Notes under the pieces: model-generated
What the model saw: the letters and a program-made list of their open reading frames with translations, nothing else
Databases searched by the model: none
Told to the model about the DNA's origin: nothing
Shown: positions 19,168-27,640 of the stretch, in pieces
How the letters are laid out: each line of letters starts with the position of its first letter
How positions within the stretch are numbered: position 1 is the stretch's first letter
Assembly (NCBI GenBank): GCA_964472525.1
Contig: CAYYLL010000012.1
Coordinates: forward strand, 1-64,000
DNA: 64,000 bases
Reading direction: 5' to 3'
From: SZUA-37 sp964472525
GTDB taxonomy: Bacteria > Pseudomonadota > Gammaproteobacteria > UBA6429 > Thiohalophilaceae
Position numbers and translations under genes: made by a program

Positions 19168-19692
19168 ATGAAATACGCTGAACAACTTTCAAATAAATCG
19201 TGGTATTTAGTTTATACAAAGCCGCGTCAGGAAAAGTTAGCTCAGGAAAATTTAGAACGTCAGGGATATATGACGTATCTCCCACTTATTCAGAAGAAAC
19301 GAAAACGCAATGGCAAGCGTACTGCTACTGTTGAAGCCTTTTTCCCGCGTTATTTATTTATTTCGTTGAATACTACAACAGATAATTGGTCTCCTATTCG
19401 TTCAACATTGGGAGTGGCTAATATTGTACGTTTTACGCAATATCCAAGCATTGTTTCAGATGACTTAATCTCTTTATTGATGTCACAAGAAAATCCTGAT
19501 ACGGGACTGTATGATGAGGACTTTGGTTTTAAACCAGGTGAAAGTGTCCGCATTACCGATGGGGCTCTGGCCGGGTATGAAGGTTTTTTCAAGGCGCGCT
19601 CAGGGGAAGAACGAGTGATTGTATTGCTGAATGTGATGGGTAATCAAACAGCAGTAAAGGTTGAAATGGATACTCTTGAACGTGTTACCTAG
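19168..19692 (+). CDS. rfaH: RfaH-like transcription antiterminator (NusG family)
   Basis: A 174-residue protein with an N-terminal NGN domain (SWYLVYTKPRQEKLAQENLE near residue 10, YLPLIQKKRKRNGK, FFPRYLFISL). A C-terminal KOW segment follows (FKPGESVRITDGALAGYEG). RfaH-type proteins travel with RNA polymerase and prevent early termination in long polysaccharide operons. Its place directly before a glycan cluster, 41 bases ahead of the first gene, supports RfaH rather than the general NusG. No clear match to the E. coli ops element was found upstream of the cluster. Confidence 0.85.
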   Translation: MKYAEQLSNKSWYLVYTKPRQEKLAQENLERQGYMTYLPLIQKKRKRNGKRTATVEAFFPRYLFISLNTTTDNWSPIRSTLGVANIVRFTQYPSIVSDDLISLLMSQENPDTGLYDEDFGFKPGESVRITDGALAGYEGFFKARSGEERVIVLLNVMGNQTAVKVEMDTLERVT

Positions 19693-19733
19693 TGTTAATA
19701 TTTTAGGATAAAAACATCAATATTTTTACACAA

Positions 19734-20771
19734 GTGGATAATTCACATATTGTCTTTACACTTTTAGCTATTAGTTTTTTATCCTGTCTGTTGACTTATT
19801 TGCTGATAAAGACAAGTCATAAATTGGGAATTATGGATATCCCCAATCAGCGGTCGCTGCATACTATTCCAACACCTCGAACGGGTGGGTTAGCTGTTTT
19901 ATTTGCAGTATCGGTTGGTTTTTTTATTTTTTATGATGAAATTAATATTGGATTGTTATCGATGCTCCCTTATGGCTTAGTCATTCTGGCTATCGCTTTT
20001 GTTGATGATATCTACTCTATTTCTGCATTATTGAGATTTACTCTGCAAATAGTGGTGGCTCTTGTGTTTGTCTTGAATGGGCTCAATTTAGACATTCTGA
20101 GTTTGCCGGGACTGGATATACCTTTAAATAATTTTATGGCAAGTACCGTGACGGTTATTTTTATCGTCTGGGTGGTTAATTTATACAATTTTATGGACGG
20201 AATGGATGGTTTTGCGGGTGGTATGGCTATAATCGGTTTTAGTACCTTCGCGATACTTTCTGTTATGCAAGGTGATACCAATTTTGCGATTCTAAACTTG
20301 GTTGTTGTGGCGGCAGCATTTGGTTTTATAATTTTTAATTTGCCTCCAGCCAAAATTTTTTTAGGTGATGTTGGATCAACGCTGTTTGGTACATTAGTTG
20401 CTTTATTTATTTTATGGGCGGATGTTACACATGTTTTTCCTGCATGGTTGGGGGTTATCGTCTTTATGCCTTTTTTCCTTGATGCATCGGTAACACTTTG
20501 TAAGCGGGTATTAAAAAAGGAAAAGGTTTGGCAAGCGCATCGTTCACATTACTATCAACGGTTAGTATTATTAGGGTTAGGGCATAAGAAAACATTAATG
20601 CTGGAATATATTTGGATGCTGAGCTGTTCTCTGGTTAGCATCGCCCTTTTGGAAAATAGTAATGGAATGGTACAATTTTTGGTACTTACTTTATTTATAG
20701 TGTTATCTACTACGGTATTAGTCTATATTGATATAAAGACTAAAAATTGTAAAATAACAAGTACAGAATAA
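19734..20771 (+). CDS. Undecaprenyl-phosphate glycosyl-1-phosphate transferase, WecA/WbpL/MraY family
   Basis: A polytopic membrane enzyme of 345 residues that should transfer a sugar-1-phosphate from a UDP-sugar to undecaprenyl phosphate, the first step of glycan assembly. Family motifs are PRTGGLAVLFA near residue 45, the catalytic FVDDIYSISALLR near residue 87, NLYNFMDGMDGFAGG near residue 148, FNLPPAKIFLGDVGSTLFG near residue 200 and HRSHYYQRL near residue 268. GTG at 19734 is the only reasonable start and has a weak ribosome site. The pairing with a WbpM-like dehydratase suggests a 6-deoxy-amino sugar acceptor substrate, as for WbpL. Confidence 0.9.
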   Translation: MDNSHIVFTLLAISFLSCLLTYLLIKTSHKLGIMDIPNQRSLHTIPTPRTGGLAVLFAVSVGFFIFYDEINIGLLSMLPYGLVILAIAFVDDIYSISALLRFTLQIVVALVFVLNGLNLDILSLPGLDIPLNNFMASTVTVIFIVWVVNLYNFMDGMDGFAGGMAIIGFSTFAILSVMQGDTNFAILNLVVVAAAFGFIIFNLPPAKIFLGDVGSTLFGTLVALFILWADVTHVFPAWLGVIVFMPFFLDASVTLCKRVLKKEKVWQAHRSHYYQRLVLLGLGHKKTLMLEYIWMLSCSLVSIALLENSNGMVQFLVLTLFIVLSTTVLVYIDIKTKNCKITSTE

Positions 20772-20790
20772 AAGTCGGAGATAGGTCTGG

Positions 20791-22797
20791 ATGGAATATA
20801 AATATAAAAAATACATGGATTTGGTGCATAACGCATTTGATGTGCATACAACGTCACGACTGGTTAAACAACTTATTTTAATCCTGGTGGATTTGTGCAT
20901 TATTCCCTTTTCATTCTGGGCTGCCTTTGCTCTACGAATGAGTGAAATGGTTCCACGGCTAGAAGATTTCTGGTGGATTGTCGTTGCTGCGCCGTTGGTG
21001 AGTATTCCTGTTTTTTATACCTTTGGTTTATATCGTTCTATGTTGCGTTATATGGGAATACAGGTGGGTTGGTCAATAGTCAAAGGGATGGCTACGTCTA
21101 CATTACTTTTATCCGCATTAATTTTTTTTACTCAAACACAAGGTTTTCCGCGTTCGGTTTTTATCATTTATTTTAGTTTTGGTGTTTTATTAATGGGAGG
21201 TAGTCGGGTGTTGATGCGCGCCTATCTGATGACTGTATTGCGGTTGCACAACCCGAAAGAAGCGGTGATTATTTATGGTGCCGGTTCGGCCGGGGTGCAA
21301 CTAGCAACTGCTTTAGTGAATGCTAATGATTCTAAAGTGGTTGCTTTTATTGATGATGATAAAGCCATTCAGGGTAATTTAATTCATGGTATAAAAGTAT
21401 TTAAAAAAGATAAACTCCAAGCACTCATCGATAAATATAATATCAAGCAAGTGTTATTAGCGATGCCTTCGGTACGTAAGTCTAGACGTAGAAAATTATT
21501 ACAATCATTGGAAAAATTTGCGGTACGTGTGCGGACTGTACCGGGAATGGAGGATTTGGTATCAGGTAAATCAAGTGTCGAAGAAATTCAGGATGTGGAT
21601 GTTCTGGACTTATTAGGCCGTGATTCAGTACCACCCAATGAAAATTTATTGAAAGCCTGTATTGAAAATAAAGTTGTGATGGTTACGGGGGCAGGTGGTT
21701 CGATTGGTTCTGAACTTTGCCGGCAGATTATAAAACTAAATCCAGATGCGTTGGTTCTTTTAGAACAGTCGGAATATGCACTTTATAAAATCGAAAAAGA
21801 TTTAAACAGCCAGTTGGAACAATTGGCTTCCCGACAGGAGTCCCGTGTTAAATTAATTTCAGTGCTTGGCTCGGTGCAGAATAAATTTCGGTTGTCTCAG
21901 TCCATTAAAGCTTGTCAAGTCAATACAATTTATCATGCGGCTGCGTATAAGCATGTGCCTTTAGTAGAACATAATATTATAGAAGGTATCCGTAATAATA
22001 TTTTTGGAACATGTTATGCTGCTGAGGCGGCACTTGAAAATAATGTTGAAACCTTTATTCTTATTTCAACGGATAAGGCCGTGCGCCCAACAAACTTAAT
22101 GGGTGCCTCTAAGCGTTTTGCCGAATTAATTTTACAAGCTTATTCAAAAATGCGAAATATTAATACACGTTTTTGTATGGTACGTTTTGGTAATGTGTTG
22201 GGATCATCAGGTTCAGTGGTGCCTTTATTTCGTGAACAGATTTTGTCGGGTGGCCCAGTAACGGTAACACACCCAGATATTATTCGTTATTTTATGACGA
22301 TTCCTGAAGCAGCCCAACTTGTGATTCAAGCGAGTTCGTTGGGACAGGGTGGGGATGTGTTTGTTCTTGATATGGGCGAGCCAGTTAAAATATTGGATTT
22401 AGCTTATCGAATGATTCGATTAATGGGCTTAGATGTGATGGATGAGGAAAATATGGATGCCGACATTGAAATCAAATTTACCGGCCTGCGCCCAGGCGAA
22501 AAATTATACGAAGAATTATTAATAGGGAATAATGTTACTAAAACATCGCATCCCCGAATTCAGCGTGCAGAGGAAGACAGTGTTTCACTTGATAATCTCA
22601 AGGATTATATGCTGCAATTAGATAAGGCTTGTAGTCATTATAATTGTGAGTCTATTATTAAACTAATGACACAGGTTGTTTTAGAATACACACCAAGTAA
22701 AGAAATAATGGATACCTTATGGTTTAAAGCTGAACATGAGTTGGAGCAAGCAAAATTAAAACCGCGTACTGATAAAGTTGTTAAATTAAAACCTTAA
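20791..22797 (+). CDS. WbpM/CapD-like membrane UDP-N-acetylhexosamine 4,6-dehydratase
   Basis: A 668-residue enzyme with four N-terminal membrane helices (about residues 25-145). A nucleotide-binding-like domain follows (IIYGAGSAGVQLATAL), then an extended SDR domain from about residue 300 with the NAD motif VTGAGGSIGSE and the active-site stretch STDKAVRPTNLMGASKR. The position of the usual SDR Tyr is Met (NLMGASK), as known for this membrane subfamily. It would make UDP-4-keto-6-deoxy-GlcNAc for the initiating sugar. Length is normal for WbpM. Same strand and close to the WecA-like gene. Confidence 0.92.
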   Translation: MEYKYKKYMDLVHNAFDVHTTSRLVKQLILILVDLCIIPFSFWAAFALRMSEMVPRLEDFWWIVVAAPLVSIPVFYTFGLYRSMLRYMGIQVGWSIVKGMATSTLLLSALIFFTQTQGFPRSVFIIYFSFGVLLMGGSRVLMRAYLMTVLRLHNPKEAVIIYGAGSAGVQLATALVNANDSKVVAFIDDDKAIQGNLIHGIKVFKKDKLQALIDKYNIKQVLLAMPSVRKSRRRKLLQSLEKFAVRVRTVPGMEDLVSGKSSVEEIQDVDVLDLLGRDSVPPNENLLKACIENKVVMVTGAGGSIGSELCRQIIKLNPDALVLLEQSEYALYKIEKDLNSQLEQLASRQESRVKLISVLGSVQNKFRLSQSIKACQVNTIYHAAAYKHVPLVEHNIIEGIRNNIFGTCYAAEAALENNVETFILISTDKAVRPTNLMGASKRFAELILQAYSKMRNINTRFCMVRFGNVLGSSGSVVPLFREQILSGGPVTVTHPDIIRYFMTIPEAAQLVIQASSLGQGGDVFVLDMGEPVKILDLAYRMIRLMGLDVMDEENMDADIEIKFTGLRPGEKLYEELLIGNNVTKTSHPRIQRAEEDSVSLDNLKDYMLQLDKACSHYNCESIIKLMTQVVLEYTPSKEIMDTLWFKAEHELEQAKLKPRTDKVVKLKP

Positions 22798-22845
22798 AGT
22801 ATTTATTCCACTTTCCATTCCAAAATCAGAACCAGAAAATTAAAA

Positions 22846-23718
22846 ATGATGTTAGCTATACTTAAAGAAATGCGAGTTTATCAGTGGGTGAAAAATACGC
22901 TGATTTTTATTCCTTTATTGTTATCACACCAATATACAGATTTAGATGCCGTTGCTGAGTCTATAATCGCCTTTATTGCTTTTAGTTTGTGTGCATCAAG
23001 TGTTTATATTATTAATGATCTATGCGATGTTGACTCGGATCGAAAACATCCCATTAAAAAATTCAGACCCATCGCGGCAGGTATCCTATCGCCATTTGTT
23101 GCCAAAATAGCGGCTTTATTTTTATTTATTGCTGCATTAGGCGTTGCTTTATTGATTAACCAACAATTTGTATCGGTTTTTTCGGCGTACTTTATTTTGA
23201 CCTTTACTTACTCGTTTGGGCTCAAAGAACAGGCTATTATTGATGTACTAATATTGGGTGGATTATATACCCTGCGTATTATTGCCGGTATTTATGCCAT
23301 TAATGTAGAAATGTCTTTTTGGCTGTTAGTCTTTTCATTATTTATTTTTATTAGTCTGGCTATGTTGAAACGATTTATTGAACTCAAAAACATGGAAGAT
23401 CGAAATGAAGAAAAAATGACACGTCGCGGATATGTTGTTGGGGATGCAGACTTAATTTCTAAAATGGGTATTGTGTCTAGCTATATCGCTATTTTAGTGA
23501 TTGCACTTTATATACATGATCCATTAGTGACGGCAAAATACTCAAGCCCTGTTTGGCTCTGGTTGGTCATACCAGCAATGCTTTATTGGCTCAGTCGTAT
23601 TTGGCTTATCGCTAATCGAGGAGAATTACATGAAGACCCTGTTTTGTTCGCATTGCGAGATAAGGCAAGCTATGTCGTTGCTATTGTTTGTCTGGTTAGT
23701 GTGTTGGTTGCGATATAA
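22846..23718 (+). CDS. UbiA-family prenyl-phosphate phosphoribosyltransferase (DPPR synthase-like)
   Basis: A 290-residue polytopic membrane protein of the UbiA superfamily. The active-site loop NDLCDVDSDRKHPIKKFRPI near residue 57 closely resembles the mycobacterial decaprenyl-phosphate phosphoribose synthase pattern (NDxxDxxxDxxHPxKxxRPI). That enzyme moves phosphoribose from PRPP to a polyprenyl phosphate. It is followed 8 bases later by a DprE1-like gene and then a DprE2-like gene, so the three likely act in series. The start is ATG 22846 or the adjacent ATG 22849. The lipid carrier here is probably undecaprenyl phosphate (inference). Confidence 0.88.
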   Translation: MMLAILKEMRVYQWVKNTLIFIPLLLSHQYTDLDAVAESIIAFIAFSLCASSVYIINDLCDVDSDRKHPIKKFRPIAAGILSPFVAKIAALFLFIAALGVALLINQQFVSVFSAYFILTFTYSFGLKEQAIIDVLILGGLYTLRIIAGIYAINVEMSFWLLVFSLFIFISLAMLKRFIELKNMEDRNEEKMTRRGYVVGDADLISKMGIVSSYIAILVIALYIHDPLVTAKYSSPVWLWLVIPAMLYWLSRIWLIANRGELHEDPVLFALRDKASYVVAIVCLVSVLVAI

Positions 23719-23726
23719 TTTATCGA

Positions 23727-25085
23727 ATGTCTTCTCGTCATCATTCAAATCATCCTGCTAATTTTAATTGCCTCTCATGGGGAAATTATCCTAAATATGC
23801 ACCTAAAGATGTAATTCATTACCCTTGGTCTTATTCAAGCATTCATTTTGATGATTCACCTTATTTAGCCTATGGTGTGGGGCGGAGCTATGGTGATAGC
23901 TGTTTAAATAAAAATGGCATAATCATTAATTCCTCCCAACTTAATCATATCCTTGTTTTTGATAAAGACAACGGTACTGTTCGTTGTGAGGCAGGCGTTA
24001 CTTTTGACGAACTGTTATCAGTCATTGTCCCTAATGGCTGGTTCTTACCAGTTACCCCTGGAACGCGTTTTGTTACTGTTGCAGGTGCATTGGCTAACGA
24101 TGTACATGGCAAAAACCATCATGTTGTGGGTAGCTTTGGTAATCATATTATTGCTTTTGAATTAAAACGTTCAAATGGGCAAACATTACTTTGTACTCAG
24201 GATAATGAGAATAAGTCATTTTTTAACGCGAGTATCGGCGGCTTGGGTTTGACCGGCTTTATTACTTGGGTCGAATTTAAATTAAAAAAAATTATTAATT
24301 CATATGTGACAACATCAACAAAAACATTTTCATCGATTGGTGAATTCTTTGAATTAGATGAGCAATATCTAGGCAGTCATGAATACTCAGTTGCATGGAT
24401 AGACACGACGGCTCGTTTAAATAATCTTGGACGGGGTTTGTATTTTTTAGGCGAGCACGCGAAAGAGCATCCTGTTGCGTATACCAATAAACACAAAAAT
24501 AAAAAGAGCTTGAATTTACCGATTAATTTCCCTAATTTTTTTCTGAATAATTTTACTGTTAAAGCATTTAATATGCTTTATTTTAATACCAATAAAAATG
24601 CAAAGGAACAAGCATTAACTCATTACGCACCGTTCTTTTATCCACTGGATAACATCCGAAATTGGAATCGTATGTACGGCAAGCGAGGTTTCTTTCAGCA
24701 TCAATGTGTTGTACCACTTGATAATGGCAAAGAAGTGGTAACTGAAATATTAAAACGTGTCTCAGACAAAGGAATGGCCTCATTTTTATCCGTATTAAAA
24801 CGATTTGGAAATATACCCTCAGTGGGTATGATGTCTTTCCCTCGAGAGGGGTATACTCTGGCTTTGGACTTTCCAAATAAGGGAAAACGGACTCTGGCAT
24901 TTCTGAATGATTTGGATAGTCTGGTTCGCTCGGTTAATGGTGCGATTTATCCGGCAAAAGATGCCAGAATGTCTGCGGATATGTTTGCCACATCATTTCC
25001 TAATTTGGAAGAATTTAAACGATATATTGACCCGGGTTTTTCTTCGAGTTTATGGCGAAGAGTCACACAACAGCAAGAATTATAA
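23727..25085 (+). CDS. DprE1-like FAD-dependent polyprenylphosphoryl-ribose oxidase
   Basis: A 452-residue oxidase of the vanillyl-alcohol-oxidase type. It has the FAD-binding stretch YGVGRSYGDSCLN near residue 50 and NDVHGKNHHVVGSFGNHI near residue 128, a signature of DprE1. DprE1 oxidises the 2'-OH of polyprenylphosphoryl-ribose so that DprE2 can reduce it to the arabinose epimer. The stretch around residue 379 reads GYTLALDFP, where the mycobacterial enzyme has a Cys (Cys387) just before the VDFP element; here it is Ala. It ends 4 bases before the DprE2-like start. Confidence 0.9.
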   Translation: MSSRHHSNHPANFNCLSWGNYPKYAPKDVIHYPWSYSSIHFDDSPYLAYGVGRSYGDSCLNKNGIIINSSQLNHILVFDKDNGTVRCEAGVTFDELLSVIVPNGWFLPVTPGTRFVTVAGALANDVHGKNHHVVGSFGNHIIAFELKRSNGQTLLCTQDNENKSFFNASIGGLGLTGFITWVEFKLKKIINSYVTTSTKTFSSIGEFFELDEQYLGSHEYSVAWIDTTARLNNLGRGLYFLGEHAKEHPVAYTNKHKNKKSLNLPINFPNFFLNNFTVKAFNMLYFNTNKNAKEQALTHYAPFFYPLDNIRNWNRMYGKRGFFQHQCVVPLDNGKEVVTEILKRVSDKGMASFLSVLKRFGNIPSVGMMSFPREGYTLALDFPNKGKRTLAFLNDLDSLVRSVNGAIYPAKDARMSADMFATSFPNLEEFKRYIDPGFSSSLWRRVTQQQEL

Positions 25086-25089
25086 TTTT

Positions 25090-25827
25090 ATGAAAAACAT
25101 CGTTATTATTGGAGCCACTTCCGGCATTTCACAGGCGGTTGCAAAACAAATGTTGGCTGATGATGTGTGCTTGCATCTGGTTGCGCGCGATGAAAAAAAA
25201 TTAAACATTGTTGCCAGTGACCTTAAAGCACGCGGTTGTGGCAATGTTATTTGTTATCAACTGGATTTTAACATGCTTACGCAACATGCGGTTGTGGTGC
25301 AGGATATTGTCGATAAAGCCGGTATCATTGATACTCTATTTGTTTGTTATGGCATTATGTATCCACAAAATGAATGTGAAGTTGATGTAACAAAAGCACT
25401 GGAACAAGTGTGCTCTAATTATACCAGTGTTATTTCATTACTGGTTCTTTTTAGTCAGTCGATGCAAAAACAAACGACAGGCACGATTGCGGTTGTCTCA
25501 TCAGTTGCCGGTGATCGTGGGCGTAAAAGTAATTATATTTATGGTTCAGCAAAAGCCGGGTTAAGCACTTATCTGGAAGGTCTGCGTTATAAATTATATG
25601 AGAGTGGTATCCATGTGGTAACAATTAAACCAGGTTTTGTCGACTCACCTATGACCACACATTTATCGAAAGGCGCATTGTGGGTTTCAACGGATGTGGC
25701 TGCTGGCTATATTGTTAAAGCAATAAACAAAAAGAAGAGTGTGGTTTATGTCCCGCCTTTCTGGTTTCTAATTATGAGTATTATAAAAATAATTCCTACT
25801 TTTATTTTCAGGAAATTAAATTTTTAA
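25090..25827 (+). CDS. DprE2-like short-chain dehydrogenase
   Basis: A 245-residue classical SDR with the cofactor motif IIGATSGISQAVAKQ at the N-terminus, VVSSVAGDRGR containing the catalytic Ser, and YGSAKAGLSTYLEGL with Tyr and Lys in YxxxK spacing. It would reduce the 2-keto sugar lipid to the arabinose form using NAD(P)H. A hydrophobic C-terminus (FWFLIMSIIKIIPTFIF) could anchor it to the membrane beside its lipid substrate. ATG 25090 is chosen; the same frame is open back to 24907 inside the previous gene, but that stretch is not SDR-like. Confidence 0.88.
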   Translation: MKNIVIIGATSGISQAVAKQMLADDVCLHLVARDEKKLNIVASDLKARGCGNVICYQLDFNMLTQHAVVVQDIVDKAGIIDTLFVCYGIMYPQNECEVDVTKALEQVCSNYTSVISLLVLFSQSMQKQTTGTIAVVSSVAGDRGRKSNYIYGSAKAGLSTYLEGLRYKLYESGIHVVTIKPGFVDSPMTTHLSKGALWVSTDVAAGYIVKAINKKKSVVYVPPFWFLIMSIIKIIPTFIFRKLNF

Positions 25828-25860
25828 AGATAGCATTAAAAATTCAAGAGTAACGCAATA

Positions 25861-26802
25861 ATGAATAAGAACGATAAAATGATTCTACCGGGTGGTGCCG
25901 GGCTGGTTGGTCAGAATTTGGTGGTTCAACTTAAAAAACAGGGTTATAGCAATCTGGTTGTTATTGACAAACACTCAACAAATTTAAAAATTTTAAAGCA
26001 ACTGCATCCCGATGTTGTCTGTATTGAAGAAGATCTTGTTGAAGAGGGTGCTTGGCAATTGCATATGAACGGAGCAGCCGCCATTGTAATGCTACAGGCT
26101 CAAATTGGGGCAAAATCATCCACACCGTTTATTGCAAATAATATAAATTCAACTCAAATGGTGCTGGATGCGGCCAGTAAATATCAGGTTCCCTATATTG
26201 TGCATATTAGTTCATCGGTTGTTGAATCGGTTGCTGATGACGACTATACCGAAACTAAAAAGAAACAGGAAGAGATGGTAAAAGCATCCGGTATTGGGCA
26301 TTGTGTCTTGCGCCCAACCCTGATGTTTGGTTGGTTTGACCGAAAGCATTTGGGCTGGCTTTCCCGTTTTATGCAGCGAATCCCTATTTTTCCTATTCCC
26401 GGGCATGGCCGTTATATGCGTCAGCCACTGTATGTTGCTGATTTTTGTCGAATTATTGAAAGTTGTTTGCAACAACAGCCCAATGGCAATATTTATAATA
26501 TTTCAGGCAAGGAGCAAGTAGATTATATTGATATTATCCGTGAGATTAAGAAAGCACAGCATTTAAAAACTTGGATACTTAAAATTCCGTACTCACTTTT
26601 TTGGCTATTAATTGCAACGTATGGAGTGTTTTCGAGTGATCCTCCTTTTACAAGCTCTCAACTCAAAGCTTTGACGGCAAAAGATGAATTTGAGCTTATC
26701 CCTTGGGAGGAAATTTTTAATACTTCAGCAACGCCTTTTTCTGACGCGATTGCTGAAACATTTTGTGATACGCAGTATTCAAAGATTATTCTAGACTTTT
26801 AA
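25861..26802 (+). CDS. NAD-dependent epimerase/dehydratase family protein
   Basis: A 313-residue extended SDR. The N-terminal glycine-rich motif GGAGLVGQNLVV has a Rossmann fold, HISSSVVES supplies a Ser, and YTETKKKQE gives a YxxxK pair near residue 133. A C-terminal hydrophobic stretch (PYSLFWLLIATYGVF) suggests membrane association. The substrate is unknown, probably a nucleotide sugar or lipid-linked sugar given the cluster. Last gene of the glycan operon; a short hairpin follows the stop codon. Confidence 0.75.
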   Translation: MNKNDKMILPGGAGLVGQNLVVQLKKQGYSNLVVIDKHSTNLKILKQLHPDVVCIEEDLVEEGAWQLHMNGAAAIVMLQAQIGAKSSTPFIANNINSTQMVLDAASKYQVPYIVHISSSVVESVADDDYTETKKKQEEMVKASGIGHCVLRPTLMFGWFDRKHLGWLSRFMQRIPIFPIPGHGRYMRQPLYVADFCRIIESCLQQQPNGNIYNISGKEQVDYIDIIREIKKAQHLKTWILKIPYSLFWLLIATYGVFSSDPPFTSSQLKALTAKDEFELIPWEEIFNTSATPFSDAIAETFCDTQYSKIILDF

Positions 26803-26818
26803 ACTGTCTATGACAGTT
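26802..26818 (+). other. Hairpin at the end of the glycan operon
   Basis: AACTGTC-tat-GACAGTT is a perfect 7-bp stem directly at the stop codon of the epimerase gene. No T-run follows, so it is not a standard terminator. It may protect the 3' end of the transcript. Confidence 0.4.
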
Positions 26819-26972
26819 GTGTGAATTAACCGGTTTAGTTGCCACGGCACAAAAAATATCTATGATGACATTGTAAAAGTCAGTTTTTTTGCGCCTTGAT
26901 GGTTTAGTTTTTCAGAAACCCTCTTTAAAATCGAGATTTTTAGCATGAAATAGCAAAAACATTGTAAATTTA

Positions 26973-27001
26973 TTGGTTATAAACTTTTATAGTGGTATAA
27001 T
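26973..27001 (+). promoter_or_regulatory. Sigma70-type promoter of the rimP-nusA-infB operon
   Basis: TTGGTT (26973-26978), a 17-base spacer, and TATAAT (26996-27001) preceded by TGG, giving an extended -10. It lies in the 347-base gap before rimP, about 150 bases upstream of the start. The rest of the gap (26819-26972) is AT-rich with no gene. Confidence 0.7.
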
Positions 27002-27031
27002 TTGCCTGTATTAAAGGTAAATTGAATTTTG

Positions 27032-27056
27032 AAAGTGGGCTTCGAGCCCACTTTTT
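27032..27056 (+). terminator. Strong hairpin with T-tract in the rimP leader (attenuator-like)
   Basis: AAAGTGGGCT / AGCCCACTTT form a perfect 10-bp stem around a TCG loop, followed by TTGTTT. It lies just downstream of the promoter and before rimP, so it would act as an attenuator in the leader. NusA-encoding operons are commonly autoregulated in this region. Confidence 0.65.
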
Positions 27057-27149
27057 GTTTCTTAAGATTAAGTTTTTTGGATTGTGGACATTGGTAGAAG
27101 AAGCATTCCCTAGTATTTTAGGGGGGTGGATCAAGAACACCGGGATATT

Positions 27150-27608
27150 ATGGCGCGAATACAGCAACAATTAGTCGAAATGTTTGCCCCAACGGTTTCT
27201 GCTCTGGGGTATGAATTATTAGGCATTGAATATATATCACAAGGTAAACATTCGGTGATCCGAATCTTTATCGACTCAGATAATGGTATTAATTTAGATG
27301 ACTGCCAAAAGGTCAGTCGCCAGGTGAGTGGTATTTTAGATGTCGAAGATCCCATTACTGGTGAGTACAGTTTAGAAGTTTCTTCGCCAGGAACAGAACG
27401 GCCCTTATTTACATTGGAACATTATGTGCAATTCACAGGGCAGCCTGTATTTTTGCGTTTTTATGGCATGATTGAGAAGCGCCGTAAATTAAAAGGGCAT
27501 ATCGTTTCAGTTGAGGAAAGTAAGATCACAATAAGTGAACTTGATACTGAGCTGGAATTTGTGATTGATTTTGATGATATTGATAAAGCGCACTTAATCC
27601 CTGCGTAA
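27150..27608 (+). CDS. rimP: Ribosome maturation factor RimP
   Basis: A 152-residue cytoplasmic protein needed for maturation of the 30S subunit. Typical features are the start MARIQQQLVEMFAPTVSALG, YELLGIEYISQGKHSVIRIFID, the VSRQVSGILDVEDPI segment and SLEVSSPGTERPL near residue 80. ATG 27150 matches the usual family start. A GTG at 27126 in the same frame directly abuts a G-run with no spacing. First gene of the nusA-infB operon. Confidence 0.95.
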   Translation: MARIQQQLVEMFAPTVSALGYELLGIEYISQGKHSVIRIFIDSDNGINLDDCQKVSRQVSGILDVEDPITGEYSLEVSSPGTERPLFTLEHYVQFTGQPVFLRFYGMIEKRRKLKGHIVSVEESKITISELDTELEFVIDFDDIDKAHLIPA

Positions 27609-27640
27609 GTTTAACGTAGTGTTAAAACTAGGACAAAGTA

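Noticed and set aside
24907..25089. Upstream extension of the DprE2-like gene
   Set aside because: It lies inside the DprE1-like gene in another frame and its residues do not resemble an SDR; ATG 25090 gives a normal Rossmann start.
26819..26972. A small gene or RNA in the gap before rimP
   Set aside because: No start with ribosome site, no tRNA fold, and no terminator at the end were seen apart from the promoter and hairpin already listed.
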